From the IMG/VR virus record IMGVR_UViG_3300035703_002023, positions 1 to 33,288 of that record: a stretch of DNA of 33,288 bases. One strand, given 5' to 3'. A program made the position numbers and the translations under genes. Positions 15,587 to 22,618 of this stretch are shown in pieces. Each line of letters begins with the position of its first letter. Position 1 is the first letter of the stretch. Source of the stretch: a virus. The notes under the pieces are model-generated. The model ran no database searches and was not told where the DNA came from. It saw only the letters and a program-made list of their open reading frames with translations.

Positions 15587-15919
15587 TTATAAAAGCCCTA
15601 ACACTTCTTGTAGTGGTAAATATATCAATAATGTATCGCCTGTGTTTATTTGTAATTCATTAGAAATGCTATTTGTAAAACATATAAGCCAGCCATATTC
15701 AGGGGAGCCATAATACTGTTGAGATATCATATAAATTTTTTCAAATGGTTGCACGGTATGAGATACTACTTCTATATTTGAATTATTTATATTTCTTAAA
15801 TTATTAAAATCAAAAGTTGAATATTGTATTAATTTTTTCAGATCTCTGCTTTGCAGGAAACTTTTATATAGCTGCGAATTATTTATAATTTTTTGAGTAT
15901 TTTTATATCTATTATCCAT
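15587..15919 (-). CDS. 53: gp53-like baseplate wedge protein with LysM-like domain
   Basis: This 110-residue protein has a helical N-terminal half. Its C-terminal LysM-like half reads VQPFEKIYMISQQYYGSPEY, then GWLICFTNSI, then LQINTGDTLLIYLPL. The YYGSPEYGW and ending G-D-x-L-x-I-x-L-P pattern is that of T4 gp53 and other baseplate LysM proteins that bridge wedges. T4 gp53 is longer (196). Its ATG overlaps the previous stop by one base (TAATG). Confidence 0.7.
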   Translation of the reverse strand: MDNRYKNTQKIINNSQLYKSFLQSRDLKKLIQYSTFDFNNLRNINNSNIEVVSHTVQPFEKIYMISQQYYGSPEYGWLICFTNSISNELQINTGDTLLIYLPLQEVLGLL

Positions 15920-16866
15920 TAATTTTCTCTCACAATATCTAACATTTGATTTTTAATTTGAACATATTTTGTTTTTATTACATTTTTAGTGGCGGCGTCG
16001 TATTCATTCCCTGATTCGTTAAACTCTGAAGGGTTGCCTTTTTCGTTAATAATGTATTCGTTTGTACCAACTGCTGCTTTGCTAAATATTTTTTCTAATT
16101 TTGGAATAGACAAATCTGCAAATTTATCGCCAATCATGTTTTTTACTATTGTTACAAGCTTTTCTTGGTAAGCAGTATCTGTACCGAACTTATTTAGTAT
16201 ATCCGTAAAAGATTTTTTGTTTTTGTTTGCATTTGCGACAACACCATTAGTTTTATCTTGCGTCCTAATAGACTCCTCAAGCGGCAATAAGACCCTACCA
16301 GATATATCTAAGCGGTATGCAATAGGCATAAGCATATTTTTTCCTGAAACAAAAAGCTGTGTTCTATCAGGGTCTTTGCTGTTAAACGGACTATAAGGCA
16401 ATTCTAGAAAGCCCATATCTTTATTTATAGTATATGCAAAATTTGTAATATAAATATCTAGTTCATCTTTTTGTTTGCTTAGTCTTGGAAGTCCAGAAAA
16501 TTTTATACTTACTAAGCCAAATATATTTCCCGCAATTGGCAAGTATTGATTATTAACAAATCTATAATTTGGCTTTACAACATTTAAAAGCTTATGCAAT
16601 TTATCGTAATTTTCTATTGCTTCTTGCCTGTCCTCTGAAAAGACGTTAAACGAAAGATCAACAGAGTATTGTGTCTTTAAAAATTGTGTATTGTTTGTAA
16701 AATTTAATGGTGCATATTGTATGTTAGTATCTAGCGTTTTTATTTGAGTTTTGCTCTCTTCCAAAAAAGCTTTAAAATCATAATCAATCGGCTCAAGTTT
16801 ACCTTGGCTATTAACGGCTTGTTTGTCTATTATGTGTAGGCGTATATTCGGATCTATAAATCGCAT
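15919..16866 (-). CDS. Tail/baseplate structural protein, 315 aa
   Basis: Its size is close to T4 gp54 (320) and it lies directly after the tape measure, as the tube-initiator genes 48 and 54 do in T4. The segment GLVSIKFSGLPRLSKQKDEL followed by DIYITNFAYTINKDMGFLEL resembles the beta-strand pairs of tail-tube-like proteins. This is position plus weak pattern, so the gp48/gp54 identity is only possible. The C-terminal 100 residues are helical and charged. It is translated 13 bases after the tape-measure stop with GGGAA as ribosome site. Confidence 0.6.
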   Translation of the reverse strand: MRFIDPNIRLHIIDKQAVNSQGKLEPIDYDFKAFLEESKTQIKTLDTNIQYAPLNFTNNTQFLKTQYSVDLSFNVFSEDRQEAIENYDKLHKLLNVVKPNYRFVNNQYLPIAGNIFGLVSIKFSGLPRLSKQKDELDIYITNFAYTINKDMGFLELPYSPFNSKDPDRTQLFVSGKNMLMPIAYRLDISGRVLLPLEESIRTQDKTNGVVANANKNKKSFTDILNKFGTDTAYQEKLVTIVKNMIGDKFADLSIPKLEKIFSKAAVGTNEYIINEKGNPSEFNESGNEYDAATKNVIKTKYVQIKNQMLDIVREN

Positions 16867-16879
16867 ATTTTATTTCCCG

Positions 16880-19657
16880 CTAAACGGCTTTTGTCATTTC
16901 ATAATCTTTTAAAACAACTGCCAATTCTGATACTTTGTTGCCTTCTAACTGTAAATATGCTTTTACATTTACATTTACAGGAGAAGTTACTTGCTTTTCT
17001 GTATTGGAAGATATTTGAGCGCCGCCAGCCGTTGCAGGAGGCTGCGCATTTGGCGAAGCTCCAGCGCCCTTAGCGGCCATTTCTTTGCTTGCCACATTAG
17101 TGGCTAGCGCAGCATTAGCAGCATCCATCTTGGCAGCGGAAGCTTCTGCGATTGGACCACCTTTTACACCAAAACCAAAAGCTCCCGGTACTATATTATT
17201 TAATGAATAAAAGCCGTCACCTTCGTTCAGCTTGTATTCTCTACCGTTAACGACAAAAATGTCATTCGCTATTGATGGTTCTAAATTCCTTGGAGTTATT
17301 GCAGAACCGAAAAGACGCTTTTCAGCTTCCATTTCTTCTATTTTTAATCTAGATGTCTCTCTCTCTAAATGTATTTTTCTTTCTTCCTCAAATGAAGAAG
17401 ATAAAGCGCGTAATCCAGATCCGATTGCCATAGTACCTAAAAATAAGCCAGAATATCCAAGCGCTGATTTCATTCCGGGGCTTAGCATGCCGCCCCCAGC
17501 ACCACCACCAGCGGCAACATTGCTTTGTTTAGCGGCAGTATTTGCTTGTATTGCTTGTGTTGACTGATTATAGGCAGCAGTTTCTCTTGCCTGTGCAGCA
17601 GCAGCTCTAGACGCAGCAGTTTCGCTAGCAACTGCCGAGCCATTTATAGCTGCAACTTTTGCCATAATGCGGCTTGTAACCATATCAATCGCTTTGCCCA
17701 CTAGAGCCACTGCTACACCGATCATACCAAAAGTTGCTATTAGCGGCCCGCCGGGAAAGCTCATTAGCTTTGTCATAAAACCTATGATAGGGTTAAGAAC
17801 AGTAAATACGCCCGTCAAACCAACTTTCATATTGTCAATCAACGTATTTAATTTTTCTTGGAATGCAACGTTTTGTTCTTTGCGTTTAGCAAGTTCTTCT
17901 TCTGATTCTACGGCTTTATCCATCAGCGATTGGGCTTCTGAAATATTAGCATTAAAGAAAGCTTGTGCCTTGTTTATATCGCCTCCAAAGTATTCAGCTA
18001 GCAAACGCTTATAACCAATATTTAGCTTATCAAATTCCAGACCAGCTTCACCAGCAGCACGCTTAATCATCATAATTTGTTCAGCTGGGTCTGCTTTCAT
18101 CATATCAAGAATGTTTACTGATGTTCCACCTAAAATGGCATTTAACTTTGAAACAGATTCAGCGGCGCTATCAAAGTCTTTAAATTTATCACTAATAGAT
18201 AATAAGTCTTGTGACGCAACAATGCCTTTTGTAGCAGCGGATACTGCTTCTAGTTCTTTAAATATTCTTGTTGCTTCCCTGCCGTAGCCACTTATCCGGC
18301 TCATGGCGGTTTCAAATTGCGAAGTATATTCACCAACGCTTTTACCAAGCGCTATAGCATCTTTAGCAAGAGCATTAATCATATCACGACTGCCTTCGGC
18401 AGTTTTTCCTATCGCGCCCATAAACTTAGCAACGAGCTTACCGTACGTGTCTGCATTAATTCCTAAAGTATTCATAGATGCAGCATTTTCTGCCAGCATT
18501 TTACGTTGGCTATCTAGCATATTATTAAAGCCGCCAATTGACTTTGAAAGCCCTTGATATGCTTGCCCAAACTTTTCTAAAGTAACGCCATATTGCGATA
18601 GCGCCACGAACGAAACGCCACCCATATTCATAGCAACGCCTTCAAACTCTTTACGAAAACCGCCCGTGCTTTGGCCTACTTTTGCTAGCGCACTATCAAA
18701 CTCTAAAGTAGACTTAATAAGTTTATCGTTAATTAAATTAAAAACTCTATTAATAGACTTTTCAGGATCTAACAGTGATTCTTTTAAACCAGCTCCTAGA
18801 GTTGTAATTAAATCGCCTATTCCTTTTTTAGTGCCGTCCACGCTTGTTTGCATAGCAAGAAACGCAGAACCAAATATATTGCTGCGCTCTGCTCCGCTTG
18901 TTAGCTTGCTTAAAATATTATCAAGACCAGCGCCAGTTTTCTGTGTTGCTTGCAGCCTTTGGTTTTCATAATTTAAAAGTGGTAAATTTAGCGCCGCTTC
19001 TCTTTCTTTCTGTTCGTTTTTACGAATATTATTTCTTAATTCCTCTTCCTGAATTTGTAGTCTTGCTAATGCGATTACGTTATTATCTCCCTCAATTTTT
19101 TTAACTTCTTCCTGAATATCTAATATATCTCGAAGAGCTTTGGCGCGTTCCTCTTCTGATCTGGTTGTGTCTTCTGACGTTTTTCTTAATTCTTCAATTT
19201 TGTCAACTTGTTCTTGAATGCTTTTTACTATTGTTTCATTACCAATAGAGCTTTCAAGTTTTTTAATTTGTGTAGTGGTTTCGGCTAGTTGTTTATTATA
19301 TGCCGCTCTTTCAGTAGCACTTTGTCTTAATTGCGATTCAGCTTTATTAATAGCCAAACCCATAAGAGATATTTTTTCTTCTAAACCAGAGGTTACAGCA
19401 GTTAGATCACCAAAGCTTTTTCTAACTTCTGCTGTTGCATCTATGCTTTCATAAAATAGTTTAGTAGCTTCTTGAAGACCAACGCTTTTATCTGTTATTA
19501 GCTTATAGAATAATTCAGAACTATCCTTAAGAGATTTAATTTTTTCTTCTGCTGTGGCGGCGGCTTCAGCAAAGTTATCTAGATTAGTTGCCCCAAGCGC
19601 AGCGGCTTTAGAAGTTGTTTCAATACTTCCTTCGCTTTTTGGATCATTTACGCCCAT
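16880..19657 (-). CDS. 29: Tail tape measure protein (gp29-like)
   Basis: This 925-residue protein has a long charged coiled-coil N-terminal third (about 100-230, rich in Glu/Lys/Gln). A middle of Gly/Ala-rich amphipathic helices follows, with a hydrophobic stretch PGGPLIATFGMIGVAVALVG and a further one near GYSGLFLGTMAIGSG. The C-terminal region is Ala/Gln-rich and ends with NVNVKAYLQLEGNKVSELAV. This composition and its place between gp26/gp51 and the baseplate genes fit the ruler that sets tail length and is ejected into the host. T4 gp29 has 590 residues, so a longer tail is expected. It starts 75 bases after the previous gene, behind a terminator and a TATTTAT box. Confidence 0.8.
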   Translation of the reverse strand: MGVNDPKSEGSIETTSKAAALGATNLDNFAEAAATAEEKIKSLKDSSELFYKLITDKSVGLQEATKLFYESIDATAEVRKSFGDLTAVTSGLEEKISLMGLAINKAESQLRQSATERAAYNKQLAETTTQIKKLESSIGNETIVKSIQEQVDKIEELRKTSEDTTRSEEERAKALRDILDIQEEVKKIEGDNNVIALARLQIQEEELRNNIRKNEQKEREAALNLPLLNYENQRLQATQKTGAGLDNILSKLTSGAERSNIFGSAFLAMQTSVDGTKKGIGDLITTLGAGLKESLLDPEKSINRVFNLINDKLIKSTLEFDSALAKVGQSTGGFRKEFEGVAMNMGGVSFVALSQYGVTLEKFGQAYQGLSKSIGGFNNMLDSQRKMLAENAASMNTLGINADTYGKLVAKFMGAIGKTAEGSRDMINALAKDAIALGKSVGEYTSQFETAMSRISGYGREATRIFKELEAVSAATKGIVASQDLLSISDKFKDFDSAAESVSKLNAILGGTSVNILDMMKADPAEQIMMIKRAAGEAGLEFDKLNIGYKRLLAEYFGGDINKAQAFFNANISEAQSLMDKAVESEEELAKRKEQNVAFQEKLNTLIDNMKVGLTGVFTVLNPIIGFMTKLMSFPGGPLIATFGMIGVAVALVGKAIDMVTSRIMAKVAAINGSAVASETAASRAAAAQARETAAYNQSTQAIQANTAAKQSNVAAGGGAGGGMLSPGMKSALGYSGLFLGTMAIGSGLRALSSSFEEERKIHLERETSRLKIEEMEAEKRLFGSAITPRNLEPSIANDIFVVNGREYKLNEGDGFYSLNNIVPGAFGFGVKGGPIAEASAAKMDAANAALATNVASKEMAAKGAGASPNAQPPATAGGAQISSNTEKQVTSPVNVNVKAYLQLEGNKVSELAVVLKDYEMTKAV

Positions 19658-19682
19658 CTAATAAGTACCTCAAATATACAAT

Positions 19683-19690
19683 ATAAATAT
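19683..19690 (-). promoter_or_regulatory. Candidate late promoter box (ATATTTAT)
   Basis: A weak match to the CTACTTAT box, placed just after the terminator at 19706-19728 and ending 26 bases before the tape-measure ATG. Confidence 0.3.
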
Positions 19691-19705
19691 GCTGTAAATA
19701 AAAAA

Positions 19706-19728
19706 GTGGGCGTATTATTACCGCCCAC
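19706..19728 (-). terminator. Terminator after the gp51-like frame
   Basis: The stem GTGGGCG / CGCCCAC (seven pairs) is followed on the minus strand by TTTTTTATTT. It begins five bases after the gp51-like stop and closes the sheath/tube/gp26 transcript. Confidence 0.85.
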
Positions 19729-19732
19729 CGTT

Positions 19733-19963
19733 TTAGCCTTTGCTTTTGCTACGTTCTGCTTGCTGTTTTATTTCATTTCCTAGCCGCTCTATATACCAAG
19801 AACGTAAGCCTATTGGTAAATTATAAAGCTCTATAAACGACCATCCGCCATAATATTGCAATAAAAACAGCTGCTCATATAAGCTTTTTTGATAACTATC
19901 ATTTAGGCCAAAAAAATTCCTGCGTAAATGGAACCTCCAGTTCTTGTTCGCTGGAACAGGCAA
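19733..19963 (-). CDS. 51: gp51-like baseplate hub assembly frame without an ATG (possibly a frameshift extension of gp26)
   Basis: The conserved-looking part is FFGLNDSYQKSLYEQLFLLQ then YYGGWSFIELYNLPIGLRSW, a short helical protein of the kind found after gene 26 in T4-like phages (hub assembly catalyst gp51; T4's is longer, 249). The frame contains no ATG at all; the only start in range is a TTG at 19963 with a weak ribosome site, giving 76 residues. The first 65 bases overlap gene 26 in another frame. The recognisable homology begins exactly at a run of seven T shared with the end of gene 26, where a +1 slip would fuse the two. I give the TTG-based span, but the true product may be the C-terminal extension of gp26. 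Confidence 0.6.
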   Translation of the reverse strand: MPVPANKNWRFHLRRNFFGLNDSYQKSLYEQLFLLQYYGGWSFIELYNLPIGLRSWYIERLGNEIKQQAERSKSKG

Positions 19964-20777
19964 CGCAAGTAAACTTCTTTTCGATTGCTACGTTAGGAAT
20001 AAGCTTTGCGTATGTAGTACGTAGATGTTTAGCATCAAACGCTGGCATCATGCCGATAGCATCACGCAATACAGCTTTATCAGTAACTTCATTAATGCCG
20101 TCAACAATAAAATATAATTGCTCTGAAAGAGCTAATTCCCCATCTTGTGGGTTTTGTTTTTTCTTGCCCTCTAGGAAAGCTAGTAGACGTTTCTCGTCTT
20201 CGCCGTTTAGCAGCTTGCAGGTAACATCCCATCCACATTTTGGTAGTTTGATAACGATATTGCCGCTTGGTAGACGGGTATGCTTCAACTTTTCATTCAC
20301 CGCAACGCTCTGGTCAATCTTACTAGTGTCGCGTACGCTGATCTCTTGTAGATCAATGCCTAGTTGGTTCTTTGAACCGCATTCTAAGCAGCCAACAATT
20401 ACATCATACGATGGTCCATATGCTGCAATACGGGCAGCTACCATCATAGCGTTTTTGTCGCCAACTAGGAGCGAAGACACTGGAATGTTTTTATCAACCA
20501 GTAGCGATTCTAGAAGCCTATCAATAACAATACCTTTTTTGATAAAGGATTTATTTGTTAAGATATCCTCTTCTTTGGCGGTCATCTGCTTTATTTCTAC
20601 GGTTTCTTTGCCATGTAGCGGATGCGCTTCTGAATAGAATAGCCCACGGGATGGTAGTTCCACCATTTCGGTTGGTGTTACAAAGTTTAGTGCCGAACTT
20701 GCTGCTGTTTGTGCTGTACTTTCACCTGCTGCTTGCTGTCTTAAGTTTGCAAAATGACTTTCAATGTTTGGTTTCAT
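19899..20777 (-). CDS. 26: gp26-like baseplate hub protein
   Basis: This 292-residue protein belongs to the T4 baseplate gp26 family, which takes part in hub assembly. Recognisable blocks are TPTEMVELPSRGLFYSEAHP near residues 34-53, VEIKQMTAKEEDILTN (60-75), and DRLLESLLVDKNIPV. A four-Cys site is formed by C130-L-E-C133 and C271-V-A-C274, probably binding zinc. It is longer than T4 gp26 (208). It starts 11 bases after the tube paralogue with AAAGG upstream, and ends FFWPK inside the gp51-like frame. Confidence 0.8.
   Translation of the reverse strand: MKPNIESHFANLRQQAAGESTAQTAASSALNFVTPTEMVELPSRGLFYSEAHPLHGKETVEIKQMTAKEEDILTNKSFIKKGIVIDRLLESLLVDKNIPVSSLLVGDKNAMMVAARIAAYGPSYDVIVGCLECGSKNQLGIDLQEISVRDTSKIDQSVAVNEKLKHTRLPSGNIVIKLPKCGWDVTCKLLNGEDEKRLLAFLEGKKKQNPQDGELALSEQLYFIVDGINEVTDKAVLRDAIGMMPAFDAKHLRTTYAKLIPNVAIEKKFTCVACSSEQELEVPFTQEFFWPK
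19910..19916 (-). promoter_or_regulatory. Candidate +1 frameshift or slippage site joining gp26 and gp51
   Basis: On the minus strand a run of seven T is read GAA TTT TTT TGG by gene 26. Sliding forward one base keeps perfect Phe codon pairing and continues GGC CTA AAT in the gp51-like frame. Loss of one T during transcription would have the same effect. A fusion would have about 347 residues. Confidence 0.4.
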
Positions 20778-20788
20778 ATATTACCTTT

Positions 20789-22012
20789 CTATGTATCTTC
20801 TTTAATAATTTGCGCTGCGCGCTCTGGGGAAATCGGTAGTCTAAGTCTTGGTTGTTTTATTTCGCTTTGTGAATCTTGAATTTGTGAGTTATTTTGTATA
20901 TTTCTTTCTGATGTTATATCTCTAATGGCAGCACCTTCTGGTGTTGCTGTACTTACCACACCTGATAACGTTTTGATAGCGTTATTAGACAATTGATTTA
21001 TTTTATCGTATTCTTTTTGCGATTCCTGCGCTTGTAATGCTATAATTTGTGCTTCTGAAGGGGCAGAAATGTATGGAGGAATCGATTCAAAAACTGCATC
21101 AGGCAAACGAGAATCGCCATATTCTTCAGCGGAACGCCATCCCAATTCTCTTACTTGCCCTTTTGTGTCTATTTCTGGTATTTTTGTTGCTCCTTCTTTC
21201 CTTATAACTTTTTCTATATTTTTTACTGGGACTAATTTTGCCCAATCGTAATGTATTGTTACAGTAATAGATAGAACATTTTCGCTAGAATAATCCAATT
21301 TATCAAATTTTACATCAGATATTAATGGAGCATATAATTTCCATGTTTCGGTTGCATTTCCTTTTGCATCTATTTCTGTTATATCTAAAGTGTACCAAAT
21401 ATCAGTATTAATTGGAATTTTTTCATTTTGCGTAAAATTAAAATCTCTTTGTTCTCCAATGAAAGACCGTATCATGTCTTTTTTAAAATTATATTTTCTA
21501 AAACGCAACAACTTGTCGTCTTTGTCATACTCTTCTGGGTCAAAATATCCACTTTCTTGCAAGAATTTATAAAAAAATAATTGCGTGCTTTGTTTTACTC
21601 TTTCGTATTCTTCGACTATAATATCTGGTCTAATAATTGTTCGACCGCTTCTTTGTTGTATTGTTGTTCTTGATGGACCTGTTGAACTTAAGTCTTTATA
21701 TGTTTGAACTGTTGGCTTAAACAAAAAATTAGTGCTACCATTTTCTGCAATAACATCATAAAATGTTATAGTAATGGGTTTCCAAGTTAATCGTTTTGGA
21801 AAATTAAAATTGTGCGAATACAAATATTTGGCTTGTTGTACGCCTATTTCGTAAGAAGGCTTGTCTACATTTTTTGCAAAATAATATGGAATTATATTTT
21901 GGCCGGGAATTGCTTCCGCTTGCCAAATTTTGCTATCGTGAAAACCAAAAGAAATAACCCATCTGTGACTCTGTTTAGGGGTCAATGCAGATGGGTCATT
22001 CCAAAAAGCCAT
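20789..22012 (-). CDS. Enlarged tail-tube paralogue, 407 aa
   Basis: The protein shares its plan with the neighbouring 174-residue tube protein. Both open MAFW(N/S)DP, both have F-P-(K/G)-(R/K)-(L/V)-T-W-(K/E)-P-(I/V)-T-I, both have a FLQESGY/YLQEAGW helix, and both end the core with Y-D-W-A-(K/E)-(L/I)-V. This one carries insertions of about 50-100 residues between these blocks and a C-terminal extension of about 140 residues rich in Gln, Ser and Ile. Tube-fold paralogues serve as tube initiator or terminator proteins in contractile tails; which role applies here is inference. It starts behind a CTACTTAT box with AGAGGA as ribosome site. Confidence 0.72.
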   Translation of the reverse strand: MAFWNDPSALTPKQSHRWVISFGFHDSKIWQAEAIPGQNIIPYYFAKNVDKPSYEIGVQQAKYLYSHNFNFPKRLTWKPITITFYDVIAENGSTNFLFKPTVQTYKDLSSTGPSRTTIQQRSGRTIIRPDIIVEEYERVKQSTQLFFYKFLQESGYFDPEEYDKDDKLLRFRKYNFKKDMIRSFIGEQRDFNFTQNEKIPINTDIWYTLDITEIDAKGNATETWKLYAPLISDVKFDKLDYSSENVLSITVTIHYDWAKLVPVKNIEKVIRKEGATKIPEIDTKGQVRELGWRSAEEYGDSRLPDAVFESIPPYISAPSEAQIIALQAQESQKEYDKINQLSNNAIKTLSGVVSTATPEGAAIRDITSERNIQNNSQIQDSQSEIKQPRLRLPISPERAAQIIKEDT

Positions 22013-22043
22013 TTAGATATCCTCTTATAGTTTATATTATAAT

Positions 22044-22051
22044 ATAAGTAG
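22044..22051 (-). promoter_or_regulatory. Candidate late promoter box (CTACTTAT)
   Basis: An exact copy of the shared box, followed by ATTATAA on the minus strand, in the 55-base gap before the tube paralogue and 32 bases from its ATG. Confidence 0.45.
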
Positions 22052-22067
22052 GATCTAAATTAAAATC

Positions 22068-22592
22068 TTATAGTACTATTTCAGCCCAATCGTAACGGAA
22101 GGTGTATGTTGCAGTTAGGATACCTTCAGCTGCGTAATCAAGTTCATTTAATGCAACTTTTGTTACGAAAGCGTTGTTAAGTGTCCAACGGTCTTCAACT
22201 TCGCCTGTTGAGCGTAGAACTTCGATAAGAACTCTACCAGAAGAACCAACAGCGCCAGCTTTGCCAATTGTAGCAAAGTTTGCTGTAGCTGGTACACCAC
22301 CGACAGCAGCTGGATTTACCCAGCCAGCTTCTTGTAGATATCTATAAGAATCTTTTGACACGTTAGCTGAAACAGCATCAACGAATCTGATTGTTACAGG
22401 TTCCCAAGTTACTTTGCCGGGAAAGTGGAATTGCTTATCTAAAAAGTCTACTTTGGTACCGTCGCCAATTGTGTATTGTGGACGGCCAGCAGCTTGCGCA
22501 AGGAATGTAGAGTTTAGGCCAAGACGGCTAAAACTTACCTTAAATTTAAACTGACGCTTTGGGTCTAGGTTAGGATCGCTCCAGAATGCCAT
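22068..22592 (-). CDS. 19: Tail tube protein (gp19)
   Basis: This 174-residue protein is the size of T4 gp19 (163). It starts AFWSDPNLDPKRQFKFKVSF, has FPGKVTWEPVTIRFVD, YRYLQEAGWVNPA, DRWTLNNAFVTKVALNELDY and ends TATYTFRYDWAEIVL, which is the T4-like tube pattern. Hexamers of it stack inside the sheath and form the channel for DNA. It lies 26 bases after the sheath gene with AGGAGA upstream, as in T4. Confidence 0.9.
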   Translation of the reverse strand: MAFWSDPNLDPKRQFKFKVSFSRLGLNSTFLAQAAGRPQYTIGDGTKVDFLDKQFHFPGKVTWEPVTIRFVDAVSANVSKDSYRYLQEAGWVNPAAVGGVPATANFATIGKAGAVGSSGRVLIEVLRSTGEVEDRWTLNNAFVTKVALNELDYAAEGILTATYTFRYDWAEIVL

Positions 22593-22618
22593 TGATTTAT
22601 TCTCCTAATAACTTTTAA

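Noticed and set aside
20050-20637. A 195-codon open frame on the plus strand
   Set aside because: It lies wholly opposite the gp26-like gene, whose motifs and zinc Cys pairs are clear; the plus-strand product is low-complexity Ser/Phe/Leu.
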